A stretch of 54,558 nt of DNA from Bacillota bacterium (GTDB taxonomy: Bacteria; Bacillota; Clostridia; Peptostreptococcales; Anaerovoracaceae), in assembly GCA_017442785.1 (NCBI GenBank), contig JAFRZB010000046.1, positions 1 to 54,558 of the forward strand. Reading direction: 5' to 3'. The notes beneath the pieces were generated by a model. It saw only the letters and a program-made list of their open reading frames with translations. It was not told the DNA's origin and did not search any database. This document shows positions 40,665-51,848 of this stretch, in pieces. Position 1 is the first letter of the stretch. Each line of letters starts with the position of its first letter. Made by a program: the position numbers and the translations under genes.

Positions 40665-41285
40665 ATGGACAGTTACATTTCCGATGCAGTCATAAGAAGG
40701 CTGCCAAGGTACAGAAGGTACCTGAAAAAGCTGAGCGGTCAGGGCGTCCAGAGGATATCCTCCAAGGAGCTCGGCAGCATAATGGACGTTACCGCGTCCC
40801 AGATAAGGCAGGATCTTAACCATTTCGGAGGCTTCGGCCAGCAGGGCTACGGCTACGGGGTGGAGGATCTGTCGCAGAAGCTTGAAGAGATCATGGGCCT
40901 TGACAGGACCTACAACATAGGCGTCGTAGGCTGCGGAAGGCTCGGTCAGGCAATTATAAGCTACCTTGCCAACAACGAACCCTTCTACAAGCTCGCCGGC
41001 CTGTGCGATAACCGTGCGGACATGGTCGGAACAGAGATAAACGGGGTAAAGGTGGAGGATAAGGCCAGCTTTAAGGAGACCATGAAGAAGGGCATAGATA
41101 TCCTCATAATCACCGCTCCGGCAAGGATAGCCGAAGAGGTAGCCGCGGATATCGAAGGCACGGAGATCAAGGGCATATGGAACTTCGGAATGACAGAGTT
41201 CCATATCAAGGGCGTAAAGGTAATAAACGTCCATCTTTCGGACAGCCTGCACGCGCTCTGCTATTACATCAACCATCCGGACTGA
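40665..41285 (+). CDS. rex: Redox-sensing transcriptional repressor Rex
   Basis: Rex senses the NADH/NAD+ ratio and represses fermentation and redox genes. The 206-residue protein has the winged-helix DNA-binding N-terminus (IRRLPRYRRYLKKLSGQGVQRISSKELGSIMDVTASQIRQDLNHFGGFGQQGYGY) and the Rossmann NAD-binding C-terminus (IGVVGCGRLGQAIISYL). It follows a GAAAGGG binding site. A ferredoxin gene lies convergent to it. In clostridia Rex often governs butyrate, hydrogenase and alcohol dehydrogenase genes, none of which is in this window. Confidence 0.96.
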   Translation: MDSYISDAVIRRLPRYRRYLKKLSGQGVQRISSKELGSIMDVTASQIRQDLNHFGGFGQQGYGYGVEDLSQKLEEIMGLDRTYNIGVVGCGRLGQAIISYLANNEPFYKLAGLCDNRADMVGTEINGVKVEDKASFKETMKKGIDILIITAPARIAEEVAADIEGTEIKGIWNFGMTEFHIKGVKVINVHLSDSLHALCYYINHPD

Positions 41286-41308
41286 AGAACAAAGGGGCGC
41301 CGTCCCGT

Positions 41309-41348
41309 AAAAAAACAGGCGAGGCATTTCGCCTCGCCTGTTTGTTTC
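41309..41348. terminator. Bidirectional terminator between rex and ferredoxin
   Basis: ACAGGCGAGGC and GCCTCGCCTGT form a perfect 11-bp stem with an ATTTC loop. It has a run of seven As on one side and TTTGTTT on the other, so it works on both strands. Confidence 0.92.
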
Positions 41349-41353
41349 TCAGT

Positions 41354-41524
41354 TTACTCAGCGTGAGCTGCTTCCATCGGGCAAACGCCAGCGCAGGAAC
41401 CGCAGTCGACGCAAGAACCGGCATCGATCTGATACTTTCCGTCTCCCTCGGAGATGGCTCCTACGGGGCACTCACCGGCGCAAGCTCCACAGCTGATGCA
41501 CTTATCATCGATTACATAAGCCAT
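41354..41524 (-). CDS. 2[4Fe-4S] ferredoxin
   Basis: A 56-residue clostridial-type ferredoxin, MAYVIDDKCISCGACAGECP...SCVDCGSCAGVCPMEA, with two complete CxxCxxCxxxCP clusters. It is a low-potential electron carrier for hydrogenases, pyruvate:ferredoxin oxidoreductase and related enzymes. The start at 41524 is chosen because AAAGGAGG lies seven bases before it; a longer frame to 41560 exists but has no binding site. Confidence 0.96.
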   Translation of the reverse strand: MAYVIDDKCISCGACAGECPVGAISEGDGKYQIDAGSCVDCGSCAGVCPMEAAHAE

Positions 41525-41592
41525 AGTGAACCTCCTTTGAACAACCAATTCAAACAACACGTGTATTATAGCATAAAATTTGTGAAGAACAA

Positions 41593-42405
41593 GTGATTAT
41601 TTACGGATTATCTGGTAAAAGCGGCACAGGAAAGAGCTACAACGCCATAGAGCTCTGCGTAAGGATGCAGATAGAGGCTATCGTGGACGACGGTCTGTTC
41701 ATAGACCAGGGCACCATAATAGCCGGAGTCTCCGCAAAAAAACAGAAGAGCAAGATGCGTGCCATTAAGACTGCCATATTCGAGGACGAGGAGCAGGCCG
41801 CCGAGGTGCGCTCCGCCATAGAGCGCTGCGCCCCTAAGAGCATACTGGTCCTGGGCACCTCGGACCGCATGGTGGACATCATAGCGGGGCGGCTGGGTCT
41901 TCCTCCTGTTACGGAATACATACATATAGAAGACATCACTACCGAGGCCCAGCGCAGCAAGGCCATAGACGCCCGCGCAAGGGGAGGCATGCACGTCATC
42001 CCCGCGCCCACCATACAGGTGCGCAAGCAGTTCTCCGGCTACTTCCTGGATCCCAAGCGCAGCTTCCGCAAGACCCGCGCCGAGCTTGGAGACCAGGCCG
42101 GCGAAAAGACCGTCGTCCGCCCCAAGTACAGCTATTTCGGCAAGTTCGAGATCTCCGAAAAGGTGATAAACGACATAACCTCCCACATAGTCTCCGAGAC
42201 TCCCGGAGCCGCGCAGCTCCTGATGTCATCGTCTACTGCCGATTCCGACAACAACATGTACATACGCGCCGTGGTCACCGTTGAATGGGGCCGCAGGGTC
42301 CTGTCCGTCGCGAGGCAGCTCCAGAAGAGCCTCGTGGAGGCCGTCACCGCAATGACAGGCTTAAACATCCTTGGCGTGGAGATAGAGGTCCGCGGGTTTA
42401 AGTAG
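41593..42405 (+). CDS. P-loop ATPase fused to an Asp23/Gls24-like domain
   Basis: The 270-residue protein starts at a GTG. Residues 4-14 are GLSGKSGTGKS, a clear Walker A P-loop, and the first 160 residues look like a small kinase or ATPase domain (LVLGTSDRMVDIIAGRLGLPP, TPTIQVRKQFSGYFLDP-like). The C-terminal part, YFGKFEISEKVINDITSHIVSETPG...VTVEWGRRVLSVARQLQKSLVEAVTAMTGLNILGVEIEVRG, matches the Asp23/Gls24 fold linked to envelope stress. The combined role is unknown. It is divergent from ferredoxin by 68 bases. Confidence 0.8.
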   Translation: MIIYGLSGKSGTGKSYNAIELCVRMQIEAIVDDGLFIDQGTIIAGVSAKKQKSKMRAIKTAIFEDEEQAAEVRSAIERCAPKSILVLGTSDRMVDIIAGRLGLPPVTEYIHIEDITTEAQRSKAIDARARGGMHVIPAPTIQVRKQFSGYFLDPKRSFRKTRAELGDQAGEKTVVRPKYSYFGKFEISEKVINDITSHIVSETPGAAQLLMSSSTADSDNNMYIRAVVTVEWGRRVLSVARQLQKSLVEAVTAMTGLNILGVEIEVRGFK

Positions 42406-42859
42406 AGCAGAGGGGAAGAACCGCCCTGCCCGGATTATCATACGAACAAGACCGGAGAGGCAAGTATAGAGTAAACTGCCAGACTTCTTTAAAATCCGCG
42501 GATCTGTCATCTTTTATGCTCATTTCAGCAGGTTTACACGTAATTTTGATGCGTTTTGGGCCGTATGATGACAGATCGGCTTTTTAATTTGATTTTTGTC
42601 AGTATTATTTCGAAAAAACACTGACAGAATCTCGGTTTAGAGAAGGATCTGTCATTTTAGTGTCTTTCTGCACCGCCGAAACGGCTGAAGACGCGCAGAA
42701 ATGCCCAAAACACTGACAAAATCGCGTTTTGAAGAAGGATCTGTCATTTCAGACCGCTCCGGGCATTGCCGAAGCGGCTGAAAGGCTGCTCCGGGTACTG
42801 CCGAAACAGCTGAAACGCTCCATTTCTTTGAAGCTCCTGTGAATTCTTGCATTTTCCTG
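42406..42859. repeat. Repeat-rich intergenic region upstream of groES
   Basis: No gene is seen in this gap. GATCTGTCATC (42501-42511) and GATGACAGATC (42567-42577) form a perfect 11-bp stem followed by CTTTTTAATTTG. Two imperfect copies of a 92-base unit follow: CACTGACA at 42619 and 42711, and AGAAGGATCTGTCATTT at 42641 and 42733. A shorter TGCCGAAxCxGCTGAA motif occurs at about 42672, 42767 and 42799. Each CTGACA...TCTGTCA pair can fold. This may be a small RNA, a dispersed repeat or a regulatory region. Confidence 0.6.
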
Positions 42860-42887
42860 TTGACAAGCGCAGATTTCAAGCTATAAT
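42860..42887 (+). promoter_or_regulatory. groES-groEL promoter
   Basis: TTGACA (42860-42865), 16 bases, TATAAT (42882-42887). Transcription should start within the adjacent CIRCE element. Confidence 0.85.
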
Positions 42888-42891
42888 AGGT

Positions 42892-42918
42892 TTAGCACTC
42901 AAAAGAAAAGAGTGCTAA
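42892..42918 (+). promoter_or_regulatory. CIRCE operator for HrcA
   Basis: TTAGCACTC, nine bases, GAGTGCTAA: the exact CIRCE consensus. It places groES-groEL under HrcA heat-shock repression. HrcA itself is not in the window. Confidence 0.98.
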
Positions 42919-42964
42919 CAGACGATAAACAATTAAGTCAAATCAATACACGGAGGTATTTTTT

Positions 42965-43249
42965 ATGAAGCTCAGACCATTAGGAGACCGCGTAGTTCTC
43001 AAGCGCGGAGAGGTCGAGGAAAAGACCGCCAGCGGGCTTTTCATCGCAGGCGCAAACAAGGAGCAGCCCCAGTACGCTGAGGTAGTGGCAGTAGGCCCCG
43101 GAGCCTTAGTCGACGGCAAGCGCGTCCCCATGGACGTAAAGGTGGGCGACAAGGTCTTCTTCGCCAAGTACGGCGGCAGCGAGATCAAGCTCGACGGAGT
43201 AGAATACATAGTTATCGGACAGTCGGACATCATGGCTGTCATCGAGTAA
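42965..43249 (+). CDS. groS: Co-chaperonin GroES
   Basis: The heptameric lid of the GroEL chamber, 94 residues. MKLRPLGDRVVLKRGEVEEKTASGLFIAG contains the N-terminal strand and mobile loop, and VGDKVFFAKYGGSEIKLDGVEYIVIGQSDIMAVI the C-terminal barrel. It has a GGAGG site and CIRCE upstream. groL follows after 12 bases. Confidence 0.98.
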   Translation: MKLRPLGDRVVLKRGEVEEKTASGLFIAGANKEQPQYAEVVAVGPGALVDGKRVPMDVKVGDKVFFAKYGGSEIKLDGVEYIVIGQSDIMAVIE

Positions 43250-44902
<1,653 letters not shown>

Positions 44903-44924
44903 TTCCACAGAAAATTCACCCTAA

Positions 44925-44958
44925 AGGGCGGCTCCGCAAAGGGCCGCCCTCTTTTATT
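44925..44958 (+). terminator. Intrinsic terminator of groES-groEL
   Basis: AGGGCGGC and GCCGCCCT form a perfect 8-bp stem followed by CTTTTATT. Confidence 0.9.
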
Positions 44959-44971
44959 GCCTTCTATAATA

Positions 44972-45000
44972 TGGTATAATAACAAATCAATAATATTGAT
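44972..45000 (+). promoter_or_regulatory. Promoter of the lipoprotein-ABC operon with a start-site dyad
   Basis: An extended -10 TGGTATAAT (44972-44980) is followed directly by ATCAAT-AAT-ATTGAT (44986-45000), a perfect 6-bp dyad at the expected transcription start that may be a repressor site. The -35 is weak. Confidence 0.5.
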
Positions 45001-45068
45001 AAAATGGGTGAAAGTGCCCGGTTGCAATTTCAGTTACATATAAAAACACATTCAAAAGGAGAACTAAG

Positions 45069-46439
45069 ATGAAGAAAAAAGCCGCATTGATCCTCGCGCT
45101 CCTGCTGGTGCTCTCTCTCGGCCTTTCGGCCTGCGGAAAGACCGCTGGGAACACATCGAACGGTGCATCCAACACTAACAACGCTCAGCCGCCAGAACCG
45201 CCGGTAACGGCGGAGTCCCTGATAAAGGGCTTTGCCGACAAGACAGGCTCAGGCACAGGCGTCATCTACAACATGGAGCTTGCCATGAAGATGTCTGTCT
45301 CCGTCATGGGGCAGAACCAGTCCGTCAGCATGGAAGGCCAGCTTAAGACCGAATCCAGGGACGGCATCTCCCACGTCAGCGGGACCATGACCGCCGACGA
45401 AGGAGAGGGCAAGGAAGAGTCCGCAATGGAAAGCTGGACGGTAAAGGAAGGTGACAAGTTCATCTCCTATACCAAGGACGGCGACAACTGGTACAAGCAG
45501 GAGCTCGACATCAAGGTAAACCCCGACAGTCTCAAGTCTTTAATGTTCGCAAAGGATGTGTCCACGCTTGCGCTCAGCGAGGCCGACAATGAGTATCACG
45601 TAGACGGCACCGTAGACATAGCCACCATGATGGGCATGATCAATGAGGTCATGGGCAGCATGGATGACATGGGAGACCTCAACACGCTGGATCTTAGCGA
45701 CGTAGCGCCTGCCAAGGTGTCGTACCGCTTCGACAAGGCCACGAAGGACCTCATCTCCTGCGAGATCGACATGAAGGAAAGCTTCCAGGGCATAATGGAC
45801 AAGCTCATCAAGTCCATGGTAGAAGCTCTTGCCGAGCAGGGCGCAGAAGAGGGCGACAACACCGTAAACCCGCTCGCGGGAATGGACCTGTCCTCGTTCT
45901 TCAAGATCCAGGCCGATGAATTCAAGATCTGGCTCAAGGACGTAAAGGTGGACCCGGCTCTTAAGCTTGAGCTTCCCGAGGAAGCAAAGAACGCCTCCGT
46001 TCTGCCCGTGATCCCGGACGATTTCATAGGCTTTTACGTTGAAGAGATGACCATATATCTTCCCAGCAGCTTTAAGGACATTAACAGCGATGAGTACGGG
46101 CTCACCGCTCTGTACGGATCCGACGAGCACGGCTGCGCCGTTGCAATACGCAGGGAGGACAAGAAGGACGTAGGGGCCCTGGCAAAGGATCTTGCGACCT
46201 ACGCGGAGCTGCTCCTTAAGGCAAATGCCAAGTATTCACCGGGGCCGATAAAGCAGGTCAACGGCCGTCCCGTATTTGAATATTCCACGGAGATCAACGG
46301 AACGAACTACAGCTACTACACCACCGCATTCGAGTCCGAGAATGCCTTCTGGATGGTGCAGTTCTACTCGCTGACAGAGGATTACGAGGATCTGATCCCG
46401 CTCTTCAGGCAGTGCGTCGACTCTGTTGACTTCTTCTGA
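45069..46439 (+). CDS. Lipoprotein of unknown function, partner of the ABC transporter
   Basis: 456 residues starting MKKKAALILALLLVLSLGLSACGK, a lipoprotein signal with cysteine at about 22, followed by an Asn/Thr/Pro-rich linker. The body is a large extracytoplasmic domain, DUF-like, with beta-rich repeats and several Met/Glu-rich helices (MGMINEVMGSMDDMGDLNTLDLSD). No catalytic motif is recognised; the fold could resemble LolA/LolB-type or outer-layer binding proteins. It lies nine bases before the ABC transporter gene, so it may deliver or sense that transporter's substrate. Confidence 0.75.
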   Translation: MKKKAALILALLLVLSLGLSACGKTAGNTSNGASNTNNAQPPEPPVTAESLIKGFADKTGSGTGVIYNMELAMKMSVSVMGQNQSVSMEGQLKTESRDGISHVSGTMTADEGEGKEESAMESWTVKEGDKFISYTKDGDNWYKQELDIKVNPDSLKSLMFAKDVSTLALSEADNEYHVDGTVDIATMMGMINEVMGSMDDMGDLNTLDLSDVAPAKVSYRFDKATKDLISCEIDMKESFQGIMDKLIKSMVEALAEQGAEEGDNTVNPLAGMDLSSFFKIQADEFKIWLKDVKVDPALKLELPEEAKNASVLPVIPDDFIGFYVEEMTIYLPSSFKDINSDEYGLTALYGSDEHGCAVAIRREDKKDVGALAKDLATYAELLLKANAKYSPGPIKQVNGRPVFEYSTEINGTNYSYYTTAFESENAFWMVQFYSLTEDYEDLIPLFRQCVDSVDFF

Positions 46440-46448
46440 TCCTGCGGA

Positions 46449-49400
46449 ATGCTCCAGATAAAGGAAGTAAGAAAAGAATACCGCACAGGCAGCCTCGTCC
46501 AGACAGCTCTGGACGGGGTCAGCCTTGCGCTGCGCGAAAGTGAGTTCGTGGCCGTGCTGGGCCCCAGCGGTTCCGGCAAGACCACGCTTCTTAACGTTAT
46601 AGGAGGTCTTGACCGCTATGACAGCGGGGACCTTATTATAAACGGTGTCTCCACCAAAAAGTACACGGACCGCGACTGGGACTCCTACAGGAACCACACC
46701 ATAGGCTTCGTGTTCCAGAGCTATAATCTTATACCTCATCAGAGCGTGCTTGCCAATGTGGAGCTGGCACTAACCATATCCGGCGTACCGCGCTCCGAAA
46801 AGCGCAGAAGGGCTGCGGAAGCCCTGGAAAAGGTGGGCCTGGGGGACCAGCTCCATAAAAAGCCCAACCAGATGTCCGGCGGACAGATGCAGCGCGTTGC
46901 CATAGCCCGCGCCCTCGTAAACGATCCGGACATACTGCTTGCGGATGAGCCTACCGGCGCCCTTGACACCCACACCAGCATCCAGATAATGGAGCTTCTT
47001 AAGGAAGTAGCCAGGGACAGGCTGGTGGTAATGGTAACTCACAACCCCGAGCTTGCCAACGAGTACGCCACAAGGATAGTGCAGCTGAGAGACGGCCGCA
47101 TAATCAGCGATTCCGACCCGTTCGACCCTGAGGTGGAGACCGAGGCCGTCCACAAGAACCTGGGCCACGCCTCCATGTCCTTCTTTACCGCGCTGTCGCT
47201 GTCCTTCAACAACCTGTGGACCAAGCGCGGAAGGACCATTCTTACCGCCTTTGCCGGCTCCATAGGAATAATAGGCATAGCCCTCATACTGTCGCTCTCC
47301 AACGGAGTGGACGCTTACATAAAGAACATAGAGGAGGAGACTCTTTCCGAGTATCCTCTGATGATAGAGACCTCCGGCGTGGACTTCTCCGGCGTGTTTG
47401 CGCAGATGGAGGAGCAGAGAAACGCTGCTCCCAAGGAAGACGAAGAGGACGGTACCGAGAAGGAAAAGCCCGAGGCCAGAGAACGCCGCATAGCAAAGAA
47501 CATGTTCTCCGGGCTTAAGAGCAACGATCTCGCATCCTTCAAGAAATACCTGGACGAGCACGACGCCCAGGTGATGGCGGACGCAGTGGCTGTGGAATAC
47601 AGCTACCCGGTGTCTCCGCAGATATACCGTCTGGACGATAAGAAAGGCTACCGCCAGATTCACCCGGACCAGACGCTCAACCAGATGGGAGTCTCCTACG
47701 GAGGCTTTTCCAGCTACATAATGATGAACGGAGACTGCTTTTTTGCCCTTCCCGAAAAGGACGAGCTCTACAGGGGGCAGTACGATATAAAGGCCGGCCG
47801 ATGGCCGGAAAAGTACAACGAGCTGGTGATGGTGCTTCCGGGAAGCGGAGCCGTAAGCGACACCACCCTCTACGCTCTTGGGCTTAAGGACGCGTCCGAG
47901 CTGGACGACATGATAGACCGCTACATGCGCGGCGAGAGCGTGGAGCTTTCTTCCGCGCCCACCGCCACGTTCAAATTCGAGGATTTCATCGGCCTTGAGT
48001 TCAAGCTGGTGGACAGCTCCGCACTCTACGAATACGACTCCGCCTACGGGGTCTACGTGGACCGCAGCCAGAACCGGGATTACATGCTGCAGCTGGTAAA
48101 GAACAGCGAGCCGCTTACCATAGTAGGCGTAGTAAAGCCTGCGGAGGGCGCAAGGGCGTCCATGCTCAGCTTCGGGGTCTGCTACCATCACGACCTCGTA
48201 AACTACGTAATGGAAAAGGCCGCCGCCAGCGACATAGTAAAGGCCCAGAAGGCCAACAGCAGCATAAACGTATTTACAGGCAGGGAATTCGGCGAGGAGG
48301 ACAGGTCGGACTTCGACATGTCCAACCTCTTTACCATAGACCAGGAGGCCATGAGCAAGGCTTTCGGGATAAACACTAACGCCATAAAGATAGATCTTTC
48401 CGGGCTGAGCGATCTCGACTATTCCAGGATACAGATAGATCTCTCGCAGATAGACCTGTCGGGGCTCAGGGACATAGACATGAGCCCCGTGGTGCAGGAC
48501 TTCATGAACTCCGATGTGGGGAAGGCGATCGCCTCCGGCGACACCTCCGGCCTTACTCAGGAGGAGATACGGGAGCAGATAAGCAGCTCCATGAGCCTGG
48601 TATCGGACGATGTGCAGGCAGTGATGCAGCCTCAGATAAACAAGCTCATTTCTTCCGTGGCGGATCAGCTGGCGGATCAGATCCAGGCAAAGATGACAGA
48701 TGCCATGAGGAAGATGGCGGGTAGCATACGCAACGCCTTCTGGGTGGACACCGACGCGTTCGCAAAGGCCATACAGTTCAACATGAGCCCCGAGGAGCTG
48801 AGCGAGCTTATGATGTCCATGTCCGCGGACCGCAGGGAGAGCTATGACGGCAACCTCCGCAAGCTCAACAGCGCGTCCGAGGATACGCCCTCCTCCATAC
48901 TCATCTATCCTAAGGACTTCGAGAGCAAGGGCAGGCTGTCCGCGCTCATAGATACCTACAACAACGAGGCAAGAGAGGCCGGTCAGGACGACAAGGTGAT
49001 CACCTACACGGACTATGTGGCCACTTTAATGTCCTCTGTAACTACTATAGTGGACACAATCAGCTATGTGCTGGTGGCGTTCGTCGCCATTTCGCTCATA
49101 GTGTCGTCCATAATGATAGGGATCATCACCTACATCTCCGTGCTCGAACGCACCAAGGAGATAGGTATACTCAGAGCCATAGGCGCCTCCAAGAGGAACA
49201 TCGCTCAGGTATTCAACGCGGAGACCTTTATAGTAGGGCTTCTGGCTGGCGTCCTGGGCGTTGCGGTGGCGCTGCTGATACTAATACCGGGCAACGCGCT
49301 TATCCACTCGCTTACGGACAACCCGAACGTTAATGCCGTGCTTCCGGCCTTCGGAGGCATAGCCCTGGTGATAATAAGCGTGGTGCTTACGGTGATAGGC

Positions 49401-49463
49401 GGACTGATCCCGTCCGGCAAGGCCGCGAGGAAGGACCCCGTGGCCGCGCTGAGGTCGGAATAA
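46449..49463 (+). CDS. MacB/FtsX-type ABC transporter, ATPase fused to permease
   Basis: A single 1004-residue chain. Residues 1-230 are the ATPase: [24 protein letters not shown] (Walker A about 36-45), [32 protein letters not shown] (signature and Walker B). A membrane segment lies near 270-290, a long extracytoplasmic insertion from about 300 to 860 includes DLSGL repeats ([33 protein letters not shown]), and the FtsX-type permease with three membrane segments follows near 865-1000 ([48 protein letters not shown]). Such pumps export peptides, toxins or lipids, or act in cell-envelope stress. It pairs with the upstream lipoprotein. Confidence 0.92.
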   Translation: MLQIKEVRKEYRTGSLVQTALDGVSLALRESEFVAVLGPSGSGKTTLLNVIGGLDRYDSGDLIINGVSTKKYTDRDWDSYRNHTIGFVFQSYNLIPHQSVLANVELALTISGVPRSEKRRRAAEALEKVGLGDQLHKKPNQMSGGQMQRVAIARALVNDPDILLADEPTGALDTHTSIQIMELLKEVARDRLVVMVTHNPELANEYATRIVQLRDGRIISDSDPFDPEVETEAVHKNLGHASMSFFTALSLSFNNLWTKRGRTILTAFAGSIGIIGIALILSLSNGVDAYIKNIEEETLSEYPLMIETSGVDFSGVFAQMEEQRNAAPKEDEEDGTEKEKPEARERRIAKNMFSGLKSNDLASFKKYLDEHDAQVMADAVAVEYSYPVSPQIYRLDDKKGYRQIHPDQTLNQMGVSYGGFSSYIMMNGDCFFALPEKDELYRGQYDIKAGRWPEKYNELVMVLPGSGAVSDTTLYALGLKDASELDDMIDRYMRGESVELSSAPTATFKFEDFIGLEFKLVDSSALYEYDSAYGVYVDRSQNRDYMLQLVKNSEPLTIVGVVKPAEGARASMLSFGVCYHHDLVNYVMEKAAASDIVKAQKANSSINVFTGREFGEEDRSDFDMSNLFTIDQEAMSKAFGINTNAIKIDLSGLSDLDYSRIQIDLSQIDLSGLRDIDMSPVVQDFMNSDVGKAIASGDTSGLTQEEIREQISSSMSLVSDDVQAVMQPQINKLISSVADQLADQIQAKMTDAMRKMAGSIRNAFWVDTDAFAKAIQFNMSPEELSELMMSMSADRRESYDGNLRKLNSASEDTPSSILIYPKDFESKGRLSALIDTYNNEAREAGQDDKVITYTDYVATLMSSVTTIVDTISYVLVAFVAISLIVSSIMIGIITYISVLERTKEIGILRAIGASKRNIAQVFNAETFIVGLLAGVLGVAVALLILIPGNALIHSLTDNPNVNAVLPAFGGIALVIISVVLTVIGGLIPSGKAARKDPVAALRSE

Positions 49464-49484
49464 CAAAAAAGGGGAAAAGGGATA

Positions 49485-50840
49485 ATGAAAGAAAAGATCA
49501 AGCCAGTGAGCCTCATAAAAAGACTCGTCGTATTCTGTATAGGGCAGCTGATACTGGCGCTGGGCGTGGTGGTGGCGGTAAAGTCCGCCCTGGGAGCAAG
49601 CCCCACCACGGGCATACCCAACGTCATCTACCAGATCCTTTTGGACAGGGGGAACACGTCCCTGGGCCTCGGGACGATAACCACGGCCATCTACTGCGTT
49701 TACATACTGGTGCAGCTGGTGATACTCCGAAAGGACTTTAAGCTGCACATGCTCCTTGAGATAGCGGTATCCTTCATCTTCGGATACTTCCTGTCGTTCG
49801 GACAGACTCTGCTGGCCTTCCTGCCGTCCCCCGGCACCTACTGGCTGAGACTGGTCTATCTGATCGTCAGCATACCGATAATGTCCCTGGGCATAGCGGT
49901 CTACGTTACCCCGCAGATCTCCCCGGCTCCGGCCGAAGGCGTCACCGCCGCCATGTCCCAGAAGACAGGCTGGCCGGTACCGAAATGCCTCCTCATCTTT
50001 GACATCGCGATAGTTGCAATTGCAGTTGCACTGTCTTTGATATACTTCCATACCCTTGTAGGCGTCCGCGAGGGCACAATAATCTGTGCTCTTACGCTGG
50101 GACCGGTGATGAAGCCCATCATGGGCGTCATCCAGAAGCCTCTCATGGAATTCTGCGGCACTCAGACCAAGCGTCAGGCCGCCATGGCTCAGGCGGAGGC
50201 TGCCGCTTTCGACCCCGGCAAGCTGATAATAACCGTGGACTGGGAGTTCGGCTCCGGCGGAGACATCATGGCAAGGGATCTTGCGGAGAAGCTCGGCGCC
50301 AAGGTCTACTCCAACGACGAGCTCGTGGAGATGGAGATAGAGGAGTCCGGACTTCCGGCGCGCTTCGTAACGGAGCACGAGAAGCTCATGAGGCACAGCG
50401 CTGTCTACGACTACGCCACCTACGCCTACATGATACAGCAGACCCTGGACCCGCTGGACGAGCTCTACGCAGCCCAGGTAAGGGTGCTGAGGAAGATCGC
50501 AAAGGAGGAGAAGTGCGCCGTCATATTCGGGCACTGCGGAAACTACATCCTAAGGGACGACCCCAACTGCTTCAGTCTCTTCATCCACGCGGATCCGAGC
50601 GTCCGCCTTACCCGCTCCGAGCAGCGCCACAACATAGACGCGGAGGGCGCTCAGCAGGCCATCGCGGCCACGGACCATTCCCGCGCCAAGTATCATCAGG
50701 ACTTTACCGGCGAGATGTGGGGCCAGGCCAGGTACTACGACCTTACCCTCAGCACCACGGGCTTTACAAAGCCCAACAGCCTGCCTCTGGTGCTGGACGC
50801 CGTGGAGCTCTGGAAGGCCAGCAGAAAAGCGGCTCAGTAA
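49485..50840 (+). CDS. YczE/YitT-like membrane domain fused to a cytidylate-kinase-like domain
   Basis: The first 220 residues are a membrane protein of five or six segments (KRLVVFCIGQLILALGVVVAVKSALGASPTTGIPNVIYQILLDRG) of the YczE/DUF6198 type. From about 240 the sequence becomes a cytidylate-kinase-like domain: LIITVDWEFGSGGDIMARDLAEKLGAKVYSNDELVEM, with a degenerate GSGG nucleotide loop, then CAVIFGHCGNYILRDDPNCFSLFIHADPSVRLTRSEQRH. Cytidylate-kinase-like fusions to membrane domains exist in clostridia; enzymatic activity is not certain. Two adjacent genes on the plus strand flank it without clear functional link. Confidence 0.83.
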   Translation: MKEKIKPVSLIKRLVVFCIGQLILALGVVVAVKSALGASPTTGIPNVIYQILLDRGNTSLGLGTITTAIYCVYILVQLVILRKDFKLHMLLEIAVSFIFGYFLSFGQTLLAFLPSPGTYWLRLVYLIVSIPIMSLGIAVYVTPQISPAPAEGVTAAMSQKTGWPVPKCLLIFDIAIVAIAVALSLIYFHTLVGVREGTIICALTLGPVMKPIMGVIQKPLMEFCGTQTKRQAAMAQAEAAAFDPGKLIITVDWEFGSGGDIMARDLAEKLGAKVYSNDELVEMEIEESGLPARFVTEHEKLMRHSAVYDYATYAYMIQQTLDPLDELYAAQVRVLRKIAKEEKCAVIFGHCGNYILRDDPNCFSLFIHADPSVRLTRSEQRHNIDAEGAQQAIAATDHSRAKYHQDFTGEMWGQARYYDLTLSTTGFTKPNSLPLVLDAVELWKASRKAAQ

Positions 50841-50908
50841 GCAATTTTTATCTGTAAAACAGGCCGGGATTATAGTATAATATGTAATAATATTTTTGGT
50901 CAGGTGAC

Positions 50909-51820
50909 ATGGCAAGATATAATCCAAGAAAAAAGAACATACTCGGATACGCGGGGCTGGTAGTGATACTTTCCATGGCTCTCTCCGCCGGCATTGGCAT
51001 AGCCTTCGGCAACAGCGAGACCGGAAAGACTCCCGTCCCCACACCTTCCAATACAGCGAATAACACCGCAGACCCGTCGGATCCCAACACCAACACTGAT
51101 CCGAACAAAGAGCCCACCGCCAGGGATAAGGCTCTTTCGGGGCAGGACTTTACCATAGACCCGGCCACGGGCATGGCTAAGGAGATCAAGGTAGTCGACG
51201 ACAACTACATGATACTCGTAAACCGCACCCATCCGCTGGCGCAGACGTATAAGCCGGACGACATGGTAACCGTTAAATACGTCGTGTCCGGAGTAGGCAA
51301 AAAGGGCGAGACGGACCAGCTCAGAAAGGTGGCCGCCGAGGCCTTCGAGCAGATGGTGGAGGCCGCCGCGGAGGACGGCATCAACATCAAGATGCGCACC
51401 GGCTTCAGGTCCTACGAATACCAGAGAGACAGGCTCTACGACGTAGAGGTTAAGAACAACAAGGGCAAGGGGATGAGCGAGGAGAAGGCCATAGCCGAAG
51501 CAGACAAGGCAACGGCAAGGCCGGGCCATTCCGAGCATCAGACAGGGCTTGCCCTGGACGTAGGAGGAGAGTCGGAGAAGTACGCTCTCTCGTACAGTTT
51601 CGGAGAGACCAAGGAAGGCAAGTGGGTAGCGGAGCACTGCCACGAGTACGGTTTCATAATCCGCTATGTAGACGGCACCAAGAAAGAGCCGGGCAAGCTT
51701 ACCGGCTACGTTTTCGAGCCGTGGCACATTCGTTATCTGGGTGTTGAGGCCGCCACGGAGATGTATCAGCAGGGCGGCGGCAAACTCACCTACGAGGAGT
51801 ACCTCGGAATATTGGATTGA
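50909..51820 (+). CDS. M15-family D-alanyl-D-alanine carboxypeptidase (VanY-like)
   Basis: The 303-residue protein has an N-terminal signal anchor ([23 protein letters not shown]), a Thr/Asn/Pro-rich linker, and a C-terminal M15 domain with the zinc motif [14 protein letters not shown] (about 209-222) and [11 protein letters not shown] (about 272-282). It trims the terminal D-Ala from peptidoglycan stem peptides. An AT-rich promoter region with TATAAT lies 30-40 bases upstream. No vancomycin-resistance genes are adjacent. Confidence 0.92.
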   Translation: MARYNPRKKNILGYAGLVVILSMALSAGIGIAFGNSETGKTPVPTPSNTANNTADPSDPNTNTDPNKEPTARDKALSGQDFTIDPATGMAKEIKVVDDNYMILVNRTHPLAQTYKPDDMVTVKYVVSGVGKKGETDQLRKVAAEAFEQMVEAAAEDGINIKMRTGFRSYEYQRDRLYDVEVKNNKGKGMSEEKAIAEADKATARPGHSEHQTGLALDVGGESEKYALSYSFGETKEGKWVAEHCHEYGFIIRYVDGTKKEPGKLTGYVFEPWHIRYLGVEAATEMYQQGGGKLTYEEYLGILD

Positions 51821-51848
51821 TCAGGGAAAAACAAGGATCGGAGGAGCA

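Noticed and set aside
42484-42820. CRISPR array
   Set aside because: Repeats are few, imperfect, about 92 bases apart and internally palindromic, with no spacers or cas genes.
51780-51848. Purine riboswitch before guaB
   Set aside because: The gap is too short and lacks the conserved purine-riboswitch core; only a ribosome binding site is visible.
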